A stretch of DNA of 64,000 nucleotides from assembly GCF_000425865.1 (NCBI RefSeq), contig NZ_AUEG01000001.1, positions 372,001 through 436,000 of the forward strand, given 5' to 3'. This document shows positions 33,387 to 42,846 of the stretch, one piece after another. The translations under genes and the position numbers were made by a program. The notes beneath the pieces are model-generated. The model saw only the letters and a list, made by a program, of their open reading frames with translations, was not told the origin of the DNA and made no database searches. Origin of the DNA: Lacticigenium naphthae DSM 19658. Lineage in GTDB: Bacteria > Bacillota > Bacilli > Lactobacillales > Carnobacteriaceae_A. Within the stretch, counting starts at the first letter, position 1; the number at the start of each line of letters is the position of its first letter.

Positions 33387-33415
33387 TTGTATGTATCAAC
33401 AGAATATTATATAAT
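33387..33415 (+). promoter_or_regulatory. Promoter of the glutamate symporter gene
   Basis: TTGTAT (33387-33392), 17-nt spacer, TATAAT (33410-33415). The predicted start point lies about 60 nt before the ATG of the GltS gene. The rest of the 33123-33483 gap shows nothing else of note. Confidence 0.75.
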
Positions 33416-33483
33416 ATAATTTCGAACTATTTTATATTTTTATTTTAATCTCACAATACTACTATATATCAGGAGGAAAAATT

Positions 33484-34890
33484 ATGTCTGCAAACATACT
33501 CGGCTTCGGTTTTTTAATGATTGGTTTATTTTTAATTGTAGGGAAACTTATACGTTTTCATACTGGTTGGATGCGCAATTTATTTTTACCCAGTTCAATT
33601 ATTGCTGGATTTTTAGCCTTGATTTTAGGGCCAGATGTATTAGGTAAATTTACTGCGACACTATTTGATCCTTCCTCAATACTATACAATGGACTGGTTC
33701 CAGATGCCATTTTAGATGTTTGGCGCCCTCTTCCAGGATTGTTTATTAATATTGTTTTTGCTACTTTATTCTTAGGAAAAACTGTTCCTAGCGTAAAAAA
33801 AATATGGAGTACTGCTGGGCCGCAAATCATTATGGGACAAGTTGTCTCTTGGGGACAATATGTCATTGGATTGACACTCACGATTTTTGTGCTCACACCC
33901 TTTTTCGGTATGAATCCATTAGCAGGCGGGTTGATTGAAATTGCATTTGTAGGTGGCCATGGCACAGCTGCTGGACTCACTGACACATTTCAAGATTTAG
34001 GGTTCCCCGAAGGGCTAGATTTAGCGTTAGGTTTAGCAACCGTTGGGATACTAGTTGGTGTCATTGTGGGTATTATATTAATTAATATCGGTTTCAAAAA
34101 AGGATTTGCCAAGCACGTTGGCGGACGCTCCTATTTCTCAGATGAGGAACGCGAACAAATCGGAGACACTTATGGTTATGATATAGATAGTAAACTGAAA
34201 GAAGCTGAAGCGATTGAACCATTAGCCTTCCATTTTTCGTTAATTGCAATAGCTATTGTTCTAGGTTACGTACTACAACAAGGTCTGATTGCCCTAGAGG
34301 CAAACACTTGGGGTCCGAGCACTGGCGTATACTTACTGACCTATGTTCCTCTATTTCCTTTAGCAATGATAGGGGGAATGCTTATTCAATTAATTTTCAG
34401 TAAATTGGACCTAGAAGATTATATCAATCCAAATCTTATTAATCTGATTGCTGGATTTGCTTTAGATATTCTCTTATTCTCTGCTTTGGCCACTATTTCT
34501 TTAGATGTAATCAGCGATAATTTCATTCCTTTCTTACTATTAGCTATTGTTGGTACAATTTGGAATGTATTAGCCTTCTTATATTTGGGTCCACGAATGA
34601 TTCCTGATCACTGGTTTGAAAGAGGCTTAGGGGATTTCGGTCAAGCGACTGGTATGGCGGCCACAGGTATTCTTTTAATGAAAATCGCTGATCCGAAACA
34701 ACAAACACCTGCTCTCGAAAGCTTTGGTTACAAACAAATTCTATTTGAACCTTTCGTAGGTGGTGGACTAGTAACAGCAGCCGCTCTTCCTTTTATTTTC
34801 CAATTTGGTCCTCTTGCTTTCTTGATACTATCTGTTATTGTTACACTTTCCTTTACAGTATTTGGTTTGATTTATTTTGGTCGAAAATAG
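33484..34890 (+). CDS. gltS: Sodium/glutamate symporter, GltS family
   Basis: This membrane protein of about eleven helices belongs to the GltS family of Na+-coupled glutamate carriers. The two inverted halves carry matching pore motifs: AFVGGHGTAAGLTDTFQDLG in the first and GLGDFGQATGMAATGILL in the second. It is longer (468 residues) than E. coli GltS, as is common in Firmicutes. A GGAGGA site precedes the ATG by seven bases, and a consensus promoter lies upstream. It is monocistronic with a strong terminator. Other acidic substrates cannot be excluded. Confidence 0.9.
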   Translation: MSANILGFGFLMIGLFLIVGKLIRFHTGWMRNLFLPSSIIAGFLALILGPDVLGKFTATLFDPSSILYNGLVPDAILDVWRPLPGLFINIVFATLFLGKTVPSVKKIWSTAGPQIIMGQVVSWGQYVIGLTLTIFVLTPFFGMNPLAGGLIEIAFVGGHGTAAGLTDTFQDLGFPEGLDLALGLATVGILVGVIVGIILINIGFKKGFAKHVGGRSYFSDEEREQIGDTYGYDIDSKLKEAEAIEPLAFHFSLIAIAIVLGYVLQQGLIALEANTWGPSTGVYLLTYVPLFPLAMIGGMLIQLIFSKLDLEDYINPNLINLIAGFALDILLFSALATISLDVISDNFIPFLLLAIVGTIWNVLAFLYLGPRMIPDHWFERGLGDFGQATGMAATGILLMKIADPKQQTPALESFGYKQILFEPFVGGGLVTAAALPFIFQFGPLAFLILSVIVTLSFTVFGLIYFGRK

Positions 34891-34928
34891 GTCGAACAGT
34901 TGTTTTTCTATTTGAATTTATTTAAAAC

Positions 34929-34968
34929 GCTTGTACCTTTTGTAGACAAAAGGTACAAGCATTTTTTA
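34929..34968 (+). terminator. Terminator of the GltS gene
   Basis: GCTTGTACCTTTTG pairs perfectly with CAAAAGGTACAAGC across a 4-nt loop and is followed by six T residues. Confidence 0.92.
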
Positions 34969-35545
34969 TTTTTATTACGAGAATCAATTTCTCCTATTGT
35001 TTTTAAAATAGAATGCATAAATAGAAATGAAAGCTCTCGAAAGAAAATAGTTACTGCTCATAAGGACAGGAAAGAAAATAGTATTGTCGTCATAAGATTA
35101 TAGTGTTGTGTATTGCTTGCGTCAAACTGAACAATGAATCCAATAGTTTAAAGAATGGCTGCGAAATATTGAAACCCTCTATTGCTTTGCTGGTTTTTCA
35201 CTTGACCACTGTTCTTATCCGTATCTTGCATTTAAGGATACTAAGTATATGCGTTAGAGGATGAGTAAAGTGAAGCCGCTCAAAAACAATACTTTGTCAA
35301 AGGATTCAAAAAATGAAATCCAGCATTATCCTATTCAAAGAGAATTGTTGCCTAGATACTAGAGACTGTGAAATAACGCAAGTTATGCTAAAATGAATAT
35401 ATACATACTATTACGCTAACTATTATAAAATAATCTATTTATTTTATAATAAATAGAATCGTAAGGGGGGGATAATTTTTCGTATGTATGAACATTTAGT
35501 TAGTGTTCTATAGTATTTCATTTATATGATTAAGGGGTGAACAGC
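34969..35545. other. Gene-free stretch before the heliorhodopsin gene
   Basis: No supported gene lies here. An AT-rich inverted segment (TATTTATTTTATAATAAATA region near 35440) and a TATAGT box near 35507 are the only features. A clear -35 box for the heliorhodopsin promoter was not found. Confidence 0.4.
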
Positions 35546-36328
35546 ATGTCAAAAGAAATTACGTTCCATTCATTAAAGAAATTTAATACCATTATGGGTT
35601 TTTTACATCTTATTCAAGGACTCTTAATGCTCGGTTTTGCACTTTTTATTGAACGAATTGCAGATTTCAGGATACCCATTATGTCCTATTTCCTTACTTT
35701 CGACCAAACACAAATGCGCTTAGTTACTGAGCCAAACCAATTAGGTGAAGTACCTTTTGGAATAGCAGTCTCTCTCTTCCTATTTATATCTGCTTTAGCT
35801 CATTTTATTATTGTCAGCCCTTGGGGAAACAAAATATATAACCGTGATTTGAGTAATGGAATGAATCGATTCCGCTGGTATGAATATGCCCTCAGTTCCT
35901 CTTTAATGATCCTATTGGTTGCTCTATTATTTGGTGTTTATGATATTGGTGCCCTCATACTCATTGTCGTAGTGAATGCTTCTATGAATTTATTTGGATT
36001 AGATATGGAAGAAATCAATCAGTATACTAAAAGGACAAATTGGAAGCCGTTCATATTTGGATCCATTGCAGGTTTAGCTCCTTGGATAGTCATCTTGCTT
36101 TATGCCTTCGGTAATTCAAATCCGGCAGAAGTTCCTTGGTTTGTTTACGCAATTGTAGGCAGTTACTTTGTGTTTTTCAACCTTTTCCCGATCAATATGA
36201 TTTTACAATATAAAAAAGTTGGGAAATGGGAAAACTATCTTTATGGTGAGAGAGGATACATTATATTAAGTCTGTTTGCAAAGTCAATTCTCGCATGGCT
36301 AGCATTTGCTGGAGTAATGCAGCCCTAA
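35546..36328 (+). CDS. Heliorhodopsin
   Basis: This 260-residue, seven-helix protein matches the heliorhodopsin family, which is distinct from type 1 rhodopsins and sits in the membrane with the N-terminus inside. The retinal Schiff-base lysine is K246 in SLFAKSILAWLAFAGV, and the helix-3 counterion glutamate is E113 in RFRWYEYALSSSLM. GERGYIILSL before the lysine is also family-typical. The ATG at 35546 follows AAGGGG; a GTG three codons upstream lies inside that site. Heliorhodopsins do not pump ions strongly and are thought to be light sensors or enzyme regulators. No carotene cleavage gene is visible in the window. The gene appears monocistronic. Confidence 0.93.
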   Translation: MSKEITFHSLKKFNTIMGFLHLIQGLLMLGFALFIERIADFRIPIMSYFLTFDQTQMRLVTEPNQLGEVPFGIAVSLFLFISALAHFIIVSPWGNKIYNRDLSNGMNRFRWYEYALSSSLMILLVALLFGVYDIGALILIVVVNASMNLFGLDMEEINQYTKRTNWKPFIFGSIAGLAPWIVILLYAFGNSNPAEVPWFVYAIVGSYFVFFNLFPINMILQYKKVGKWENYLYGERGYIILSLFAKSILAWLAFAGVMQP

Positions 36329-36344
36329 TGTCAATTAGTTATGA

Positions 36345-36575
36345 GAAAGTGGGACAAAAAACGTTCAGATCCGAATAGAGCTCCGCATACTCTATCCGTA
36401 AGCCACTAAAGTGTCAACGGATACAGCAACTGGAGCGGATACTCGAAAGATAGTCGTAGACTATCGAAGAGTCTTCGTGAAGTGGATGTCGGATCTGTTT
36501 TTTGGAGCACGTTTTAGAAAGTAACCTTTGGAAAATGATTAGAGTCTGGGACTTTTGTCCCAGACTCTTTTTTTT
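36345..36575. repeat. Structured intergenic element ending in a terminator
   Basis: A 230-nt element begins near GTGGGACAAAAAAC and ends in GAGTCTGGGAC-TTTT-GTCCCAGACTC plus eight T residues. Inside, CAGATCCGA (36366-36374) pairs with TCGGATCTG (36489-36497). Nested stems include GATAGTC/GACTATC (36449-36465), CGAAGA/TCTTCG (36465-36477) and TATCCG/CGGATA. Similar GGGACTTTTGTCCC-type elements recur between genes in Lactobacillales, so this may be a repeat family copy. It also terminates the heliorhodopsin transcript. It could alternatively encode a structured RNA. Confidence 0.6.
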
Positions 36576-36611
36576 ACATCTTATTTTGCTATCGCTATTA
36601 TGGATCTTCAT

Positions 36612-37154
36612 TTAGAATGATTTGATGTAAATAAGTCTATATACTAATTCATTATCTAGTCGTACACTTTCCATCAATGAAATGCTATTAACCACTATTT
36701 CAGCATCAGGAACTTTTATTTTGTCAATGAGGCTCTCAACCGGAATGTTTAAGACCGCCTGACGAACCATGGTAATATGCGGTATATATTCTAGTCCTTC
36801 CTTATCGAACCCAACTTTATCTAGTTTATCTTCTATACTTATCTTAAGGTCCTTTAAACAATCTAACTGACCCTTTACTCCTACCCAAATAATTTCTTTC
36901 TTTTTTCTGGGAAAATGTCCTACAGTATCAAGAGAAATCGTAAAAGACGTTCCATTTGAAGCTGTTCGATCAATTACCTGTTTGAGTCGGCTTATTTCTT
37001 CCTTATCTACCTCTCCTATAAAACGCAAGGTTACATGGAAATTATCTCTAGAAGTATAGTTTCCTTTTTCTACATATTTTTTTATGTTATTTTGTATGCC
37101 TTTAAGCTGTTTTTTCGTTCGTTCCTCTATCTCTACCGCAATAAAAACTCTCAT
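36612..37154 (-). CDS. thpR: RNA 2',3'-cyclic phosphodiesterase (2H family)
   Basis: This enzyme of the LigT/ThpR family opens 2',3'-cyclic phosphates on RNA ends. The two HxT motifs are HVTLRFIG near residue 42 and HITMVRQ near 126, placed symmetrically as required. The length of 180 residues is typical. GGAGGTGG lies just before the ATG. It is a single gene on the minus strand, convergent with the heliorhodopsin gene across the structured element. The physiological substrate of bacterial ThpR is not certain. Confidence 0.92.
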   Translation of the reverse strand: MRVFIAVEIEERTKKQLKGIQNNIKKYVEKGNYTSRDNFHVTLRFIGEVDKEEISRLKQVIDRTASNGTSFTISLDTVGHFPRKKKEIIWVGVKGQLDCLKDLKISIEDKLDKVGFDKEGLEYIPHITMVRQAVLNIPVESLIDKIKVPDAEIVVNSISLMESVRLDNELVYRLIYIKSF

Positions 37155-37696
37155 AGGACCACCTCCCTGTTCTCCTTACTGCTCAAAATCACTGACACTT
37201 ATTCAGGATAGCAAAATAAGCCAGCTATGATGTATGCACACTGTTTCACTGAAAGATTGCTTTTTTTACTATACTCATCCTGACCATGAAATAGAGCGCT
37301 CCGGTTACATTTGCGGAATGTTTACCCAATCCTCTTTTGTAAACATTATAATTCTACTATATTAATCATTTTAGGTCTTTCATTTCCGGTTTTTCTTTAT
37401 AGCACACTATTTACTACCTCTACGATTCCAAAACAATCAAGCGAATCTAGTCCGGTTATTGTGTAGCTAGTTTTTGATATTTTTCAGCTTTTTGTAATCC
37501 AGTCTTCTCCGGTAACCCACAATTTGTAACATATCTGACCATTATTCTGTCCTTTCTAGCATGAATATAGATTAATTGGGATCCTTATCCACTGAACATG
37601 TTCCAAAAGTATATAAAACATTTAAACTTCTCAAAAACAAAAAGTCAATTCCTTTTCTTGACGAGGTATATTTGGATGAAATTGATAGTGTTCTCC
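37155..37696. other. Gene-free stretch
   Basis: No recognised gene was found in this 540-base stretch. A 61-codon plus-strand frame near 37576 lacks a ribosome binding site and runs into the antisense of the CPBP gene, so I do not accept it. Confidence 0.45.
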
Positions 37697-38452
37697 CTAA
37701 CTACCTAATAGCATCAATAGGGTCCCACCTAGAGTATTCACAACTAAATGAGCTACTATAATAATTGTGGTGTTCTCAAGTTTTTGTGCGACAAACGAAG
37801 CCGCTAGTGCGCCTGGCAAGAGAAATAGTAAGTTCCACCACCAGAACACATGGAACAACGTCCATAGGAGTCCATGAATGATCCATGTGTATCGACCATG
37901 GGCTAATTCTTGCCTAGGTAGTATATACCCCCTCCACCAGAATTCTTCTCCGAAAATATTAAAGAACAAAAAGAATAATTGAAAGACGAGCAGTATGACT
38001 ATAGGTGTCGTTTCAAATTCAGGTGGTATTCCATTTAATGTTATTTGAGGATTTAAAGTGGATGGTAAATAGGGAGGAGGGTCGAAGTTAACGGTATTAA
38101 GAATCCATTTTTGTGTAGGGCTCAAAATGAAATTTCCAAAGACCATGAATAAGGATAAAAAAATTGTCCATATCCATTCTCTTTTTTTCAAAGGCTTGAG
38201 TCGGAATCTCATCTTAATTGTATTCCAATTTAAAGTGTATCCATCAATTTTAAGTGCTACAAATGACGAAACAAAGAGCAAGAAAACAGGTCCCATTAAT
38301 GTTAGAGAATAGTTTATAATTGGGGCGATTCCAGCTTCCCCTAAAGATGGCATAATGACATATATACTGAAGAAAAAAATAACCGTTGGAATAGCAAAAA
38401 ATACTATTGACTGCCATAATGGCATTGGCTTTAGCTTTCTTATTACAATCAT
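37697..38452 (-). CDS. CPBP-family glutamic intramembrane protease
   Basis: This protein of about 251 residues and seven helices carries the CPBP (Abi/Rce1-like) motifs GEEFWWRGYILPR (motif EExxxR), FHVFWWWN and a final HLVVNT segment. The first pair of glutamates and the histidines form the proposed active site. Such proteins process peptides or prenylated substrates in the membrane and can give immunity to bacteriocins, but no bacteriocin gene is nearby. The ATG at 38452 has only a weak GAGGG site very close to it. Confidence 0.85.
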   Translation of the reverse strand: MIVIRKLKPMPLWQSIVFFAIPTVIFFFSIYVIMPSLGEAGIAPIINYSLTLMGPVFLLFVSSFVALKIDGYTLNWNTIKMRFRLKPLKKREWIWTIFLSLFMVFGNFILSPTQKWILNTVNFDPPPYLPSTLNPQITLNGIPPEFETTPIVILLVFQLFFLFFNIFGEEFWWRGYILPRQELAHGRYTWIIHGLLWTLFHVFWWWNLLFLLPGALAASFVAQKLENTTIIIVAHLVVNTLGGTLLMLLGS

Positions 38453-38588
38453 GCCCTCAAACCCCCAATTCTCTTTTATTTTTCGTTATTCTTTAAAGAT
38501 AAGTTCTTTTAAGAAATAAAAGTAAAACGAATCAACGAAATTGATCCATTCATCTGGATAATAAACTTTGATTTAGTAAATCCCCTGT

Positions 38589-39809
38589 CTATCTTCGTGG
38601 AGATAAACCCCTTCGTCCATAGACTTTTAAATTATGCAATAGGGGGCTCCATGCATTACGGTGAATTCTTGGGTTTTTACCTTTTGCAATCCGTTGTATC
38701 TGTTGCTCATAATAAGTAAGACCAATCAGAGAACCCAACTTTTTGTCGAGAGCTTTACAGCCTGTCGTCAGTCTTGGTTCAGCAACAGTTACATAGTGCC
38801 CTGTTAAAATATCCTCGGGAATATCTGGATTTAAAGCGAGTGGTCGCGCCATGCCTATCATAGATGTTTCATTATTTTCCAAAGCTCTTTCCATAGTCTC
38901 AATACTTCTAAATCCTCCAGTAACAACAAGAGGTGTGTCCACTATGTTTTTTAACTTACGGGTATAATCAATGAAAAATGCTTCTTCATTTTCCTTTGCA
39001 TCTGAAAACATTTTCGGGTTCTCATAGTTGCCACCAGAAATTTCAATTAAATCAATTCCCAGCTCAGCCAGTTTCATCACTACTTTTAAAGAGTCTTGCT
39101 TACTGAATCCACCTTCTTTAAAATCTGATGAATTCAATTTAATTCCTATAGGAAAATCATTACCCAGTTCTCTTCTCATTCCTAAATAGATTTCTACTAA
39201 AAATCTCATTCTGTTTTCTATTGGTCCTCCGTATTCATCATTTCTTCTATTATCAAATGGAGATAAAAATTGACTAATTAAATAACCATGAGCTCCATGT
39301 ATTTGTACTCCTGTAAAACCTGCTTTTTTTGCAATTGCTGCTGTATTTACAAACTTATTGATCAATTCTTTTATTTCTTTGTTAGTTAATGTTCTCGGTT
39401 TATTAAAGAAGGCAGCCTGTCTATTACATAATGGAATAGCACTAGGTGCCACAGGTTCTTTTGAAAGTGTCTTTGGAGATTGTTTCCCCGGATGATTGAT
39501 TTGCATCCAAAGATGAGTACCATTTATAGTTCCTGCTTTTGCCCATCTCTTCAGGCTATCTAAATCACGATCATCTTCAATTACCACATTTCCTGGTTCG
39601 CCTAGAGCTCCCCTGTCTATCATCACATTTCCTGTTACAACTAACCCCGATCCACCTTCAGCCCATTTTTTATAAAGATTCACATATAATGATTCTGGGC
39701 CATTCTGACTGTTGCCCATAGCTTCACTCATAGCCGATTTACAAAATCGGTTTTTTATTTTTGTTCCATTTGGCAATGTTAATTCTTCTGCTATTTTTAA
39801 ATTTGCCAT
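38589..39809 (-). CDS. Old-yellow-enzyme family NADH:flavin oxidoreductase
   Basis: This FMN-dependent oxidoreductase has a TIM-barrel (about residues 5-355). Characteristic segments are NRFCKSAMSEAMG at the flavin edge, QINHPGKQSP, GAHGYLISQFLSP, NRRNDEYGG and VVTGGFRS in the phosphate-binding region. The C-terminal flavodoxin-like half of 2,4-dienoyl-CoA reductases is missing, so it is a short OYE that reduces activated alkenes or quinones with NAD(P)H. An AAGGAG site precedes the ATG. A decayed fragment lies upstream and may be the remains of its regulator. Confidence 0.92.
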   Translation of the reverse strand: MANLKIAEELTLPNGTKIKNRFCKSAMSEAMGNSQNGPESLYVNLYKKWAEGGSGLVVTGNVMIDRGALGEPGNVVIEDDRDLDSLKRWAKAGTINGTHLWMQINHPGKQSPKTLSKEPVAPSAIPLCNRQAAFFNKPRTLTNKEIKELINKFVNTAAIAKKAGFTGVQIHGAHGYLISQFLSPFDNRRNDEYGGPIENRMRFLVEIYLGMRRELGNDFPIGIKLNSSDFKEGGFSKQDSLKVVMKLAELGIDLIEISGGNYENPKMFSDAKENEEAFFIDYTRKLKNIVDTPLVVTGGFRSIETMERALENNETSMIGMARPLALNPDIPEDILTGHYVTVAEPRLTTGCKALDKKLGSLIGLTYYEQQIQRIAKGKNPRIHRNAWSPLLHNLKVYGRRGLSPRR

Positions 39810-39876
39810 CTTTCAAACTCCTTATGTGAGTTATTTCGTAATATCTATTGACTGTTTTTTTATTTTTTAGCCGGAT

Positions 39877-40130
39877 TCATTCATCGATTTTAAAATTAGT
39901 TTCAGCTATTGCACTTCTCATATTACGAGTATTTGTTTCTGCTTTGTTTTCAATTAGTTCAACACATTCCGAGCAGAAATTAAATCTATCTTTTAAAAAT
40001 TTATAATTATGAACAGAAAGATTATGCAATGCCCATCAAAATCAGACGACCAATTATATATACTATCGATACCTTCATAAACAGCATCCATTTCCTCAGG
40101 AAAAGAAATATTGTTTGTATACATGACCTT
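39877..40130 (-). pseudogene. Possible remnant of an unknown gene upstream of the OYE gene
   Basis: Two protein-like pieces lie in different minus-strand frames. One reads EEMDAVYEGIDSIYNWSSDF and ends near 40030; the other reads LHNLSVHNYKFLKDRFNF then RNMRSAIAETNFKIDE and stops at 39877. One frameshift would join them. The family is not recognised. The rest of the gap up to 40280 has no gene. Confidence 0.3.
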
Positions 40131-40280
40131 TTTTATATTATATCAAAAATGTACAACAGGGTACTAGTTGTCTGCTGCGGTAGTTCGTCTCAACAGGTCT
40201 TCAACTTAATGATTCCATTTACAAATCGAAATACTGTCTCTTTTTCCTGATATATATCCAACCTTCTTAAAACTATTTTA

Positions 40281-40318
40281 CAAAAAAAACACTCTATTAG
40301 TTTTATGCTAATAGAGTG
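40281..40318 (-). terminator. Terminator of the YjiH-family gene
   Basis: CACTCTATTAG pairs perfectly with CTAATAGAGTG across a 7-nt loop. On the minus strand a run of eight T residues follows. Confidence 0.88.
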
Positions 40319-40339
40319 CTTTATTGTTAATTTTCAATT

Positions 40340-41695
40340 TTAAAATGAGATAACATTCATTGCTGCTAAAATATTTGTAATTATAAATAGCAATGGGATT
40401 GATACTACAGTTCTGAATATAAAGACCTTAATTACATCCCAGAAATTCAATCCAATTTTTGTATTCACTAAAATCATTCCTGTTTCAGACATGAATACCA
40501 ATTGAGTAAATGCTAACACTCCAATGAAAAATCTAGAGGCTTCTGAAGCAGATCCACTAATAAACAGAGCCGGTAAATACATGTCTGCGAACCCAGCTAC
40601 CGAAGCAGGAGCCATTAGAGAAGCTACCTCTGTCGAATACCCCAAATAATCATATACATATACTAGAGGAGCACTAATGATATCGAAAAATGGTGTGTAT
40701 TCCGCAATAATCAATGAGAATGTCCCAATAGCCATAATAATGGGAAGGAAGCCTACATATATTTTTACGATATTTTTTAAAGCCTCAAATATCGCTTCAA
40801 GCACTTTTGTGCTTTCTGCTTGTTCAATAGCAGCATCAAATGCCTGTTCTCCTATACTTCCTTCTTCTGTAATTTCACTTGATTTTGAATCCTGTCCTTT
40901 ATAATACTCAGGAGGAAACTTTTTGAGTGGTAGACGAGAAGTTATAAATGCCAAAATCAAGGTAACTAACACAATAGAACCATAGAAAATAGGAAAAATA
41001 CTGCCAAAACCTAATTCATCAGCCACTGCTGCAGCAAAGGCAATTCCAACAATTGAAAAACTAGTTGCGATGATATAGGCTTCTCTCTTGTTGTAATACC
41101 CTCTTTGATACTGATTATCTGTTACTACAATACCAATCGTTCCATCACCTACAAAGGAAGCAATCGCATCGATCATAGAATATCCCGGTACTTTAAACAA
41201 TTTTTCAACTAAAGGACCTAATAAAATCCCAACAAACTCTACAACACCAAAGTGAGTAAGCAACGGAAGTGCAAGAATACCTACAAAAAATGTTATATAT
41301 AACGTAGTTAGTAGACCACCTGCTCCTGCCATTAATCCTCCTGTATCTGGATCTAAAATCATAGAAGCAAGGTTTGTGTTTTCAAACCATCTATATATGA
41401 CCATCAGATACAAAAATGAGCCTATTATCCTTAAAGCAACATTTATAGGTGAAGCTTTGAATACCGAATTAATAAACTTGAATTTCGATTTATAGAAAAT
41501 AAAAACTACAGTTCCAATTAATACAATTCCCGAAACAACAGCCGTGAATGTGATGAACGAATCAAGAATATTCATAGTCACAAAATCAACAATATGAGAA
41601 ATGCTGATTTTACTTTCACCGTTGATGGGAAAAGGAACTAAGAAAAAAATAAAACCAAGTAAAGATAAAAATATGAACTTAAACTTATTTATCAT
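40340..41695 (-). CDS. YjiH-family membrane protein with nucleoside-recognition (Gate) domain
   Basis: The protein has about ten to eleven helices. Gate-domain features are VEFVGILLGPLVEKLFKVPGYS, then SFVGDGTIGIVVTDNQYQRG, and later SLMAPASVAGFADMYLPAL. This arrangement belongs to the YjiH family, whose members are presumed transporters with no proven substrate. A cytoplasmic insert of charged residues lies at about 255-295. A GGAGGG site precedes the ATG. Inverted sequences GGATTATTA and TAATAATCC frame the likely promoter region upstream. The gene is monocistronic. Confidence 0.85.
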   Translation of the reverse strand: MINKFKFIFLSLLGFIFFLVPFPINGESKISISHIVDFVTMNILDSFITFTAVVSGIVLIGTVVFIFYKSKFKFINSVFKASPINVALRIIGSFLYLMVIYRWFENTNLASMILDPDTGGLMAGAGGLLTTLYITFFVGILALPLLTHFGVVEFVGILLGPLVEKLFKVPGYSMIDAIASFVGDGTIGIVVTDNQYQRGYYNKREAYIIATSFSIVGIAFAAAVADELGFGSIFPIFYGSIVLVTLILAFITSRLPLKKFPPEYYKGQDSKSSEITEEGSIGEQAFDAAIEQAESTKVLEAIFEALKNIVKIYVGFLPIIMAIGTFSLIIAEYTPFFDIISAPLVYVYDYLGYSTEVASLMAPASVAGFADMYLPALFISGSASEASRFFIGVLAFTQLVFMSETGMILVNTKIGLNFWDVIKVFIFRTVVSIPLLFIITNILAAMNVISF

Positions 41696-42178
41696 GTATA
41701 TAACCCTCCATTAATAACGCTTATTACAATAGCATACAATATGGATTATTACAATTAAAACAGTATAATATAGTAGCTCTAATACTCATTTTTTATGTAT
41801 AATAATCCAAATTTTGACAACTAGTGATTGCCTAAGTATTTTATTCTATCTTATATTAAATCATCTATTTAGCATAACTATTTTGTTAGAACATACAGCA
41901 CTTCTTTAGAGAGGCTTGATATATTATTACTTTAACCCCGTTTTTAACCATCTCAAAATAAGATAAATCCGAGAATTTTCTCAAATGCAAGCCTTTATGT
42001 CCTTTGGAAAAGTAGGACCTATCTTAGAATAAACTGCAGCGGTTGCTTAAATTTATCCTCCTTCAAATAGATGCTGGACCATACGATTATCTATTCACTT
42101 TCTTTTAACTTATACCAATTTTTTTACAATTGTTTATCTTATCAAATTAAACCCTATTCATTGATTTTTTCTATTTTT
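41696..42178. other. Gene-free stretch with a split inverted repeat
   Basis: Upstream of the YjiH gene, GGATTATTA (near 41744) and TAATAATCC (near 41802) form an inverted repeat separated by about 45 bp over the AT-rich promoter region. No gene was recognised in the rest. Confidence 0.4.
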
Positions 42179-42757
42179 CTATTTTTCTTCTTGAAGGACA
42201 CTATACTTACCAATAAAAGCAAATATGATCAGCAGAATACCCGTTATCCATCCTCCTAGGCTAAAAATTTGAGGACCATATAAGGCAAGGTATGTTCCCA
42301 AACTTATAAGAAGTGTTGCTAGGACACCAAATATTTTCATTCCATATAAGGTCATGAACGGCAAATAATGAGATCCGACTACAATCATGGCTGCCGGAAA
42401 AAACCACATCGGTCTATAAATTGAAATTCCTCCAACCAAAAGAAAGTTTATGGGTACGATGAAAGCTATTTGTGCACCCAATGGCCATAATCCGTTATCT
42501 TTATTTACTTTGGGTTTTCGACCTATCATAAACAAAATTAATTGAGTCAGTGGAAAAATACTCATGGATCCAAAAAATAAAACTGCCATACCATATTGTG
42601 GTTTGGCCAACACACTTATTCCAGAAGCAAGTAACCATATCAGTCCAGAAATAAGCTGTCCAGCAAATCCGCCCAAGAAAGCTCCACGCATTTCTTTTTG
42701 ACTTTCGGATAATAGCGTACGTCCACCTTTATGGATCACCTTTTTCCCCTCCTTCAT
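42179..42757 (-). CDS. DUF7010-like hypothetical membrane protein
   Basis: This 192-residue protein has about six helices. Recognisable stretches are GAFLGGFAGQLISGLIWLL near the start, GSMSIFPLTQLI, RPMWFFPAAMIVVGSHYLPF and a final GGWITGILLIIFA. They match the DUF7010 group of uncharacterised Firmicutes membrane proteins; I assign this family from memory. A GGAGG-type site precedes the start. No neighbour on the same strand suggests a function. Confidence 0.75.
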   Translation of the reverse strand: MKEGKKVIHKGGRTLLSESQKEMRGAFLGGFAGQLISGLIWLLASGISVLAKPQYGMAVLFFGSMSIFPLTQLILFMIGRKPKVNKDNGLWPLGAQIAFIVPINFLLVGGISIYRPMWFFPAAMIVVGSHYLPFMTLYGMKIFGVLATLLISLGTYLALYGPQIFSLGGWITGILLIIFAFIGKYSVLQEEK

Positions 42758-42846
42758 TCATTTTCAAAAAATGCATCAAGTACACTATTAAGACTTTACT
42801 GGGCAATTGATATGCAGCCCTATATTAAGAATTTTGTTCTATTTAT

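Noticed and set aside
34900-35103. Plus-strand frame downstream of GltS
   Set aside because: It runs through the GltS terminator stem and encodes low-complexity sequence.
36414-36611. Minus-strand 65-codon frame in the structured element
   Set aside because: It is formed by the inverted repeats and the terminator; cysteine/serine-rich with no binding site.
37576-37761. Small plus-strand gene near 37.6 kb
   Set aside because: No ribosome binding site, no family, and its end overlaps the CPBP gene in antisense.
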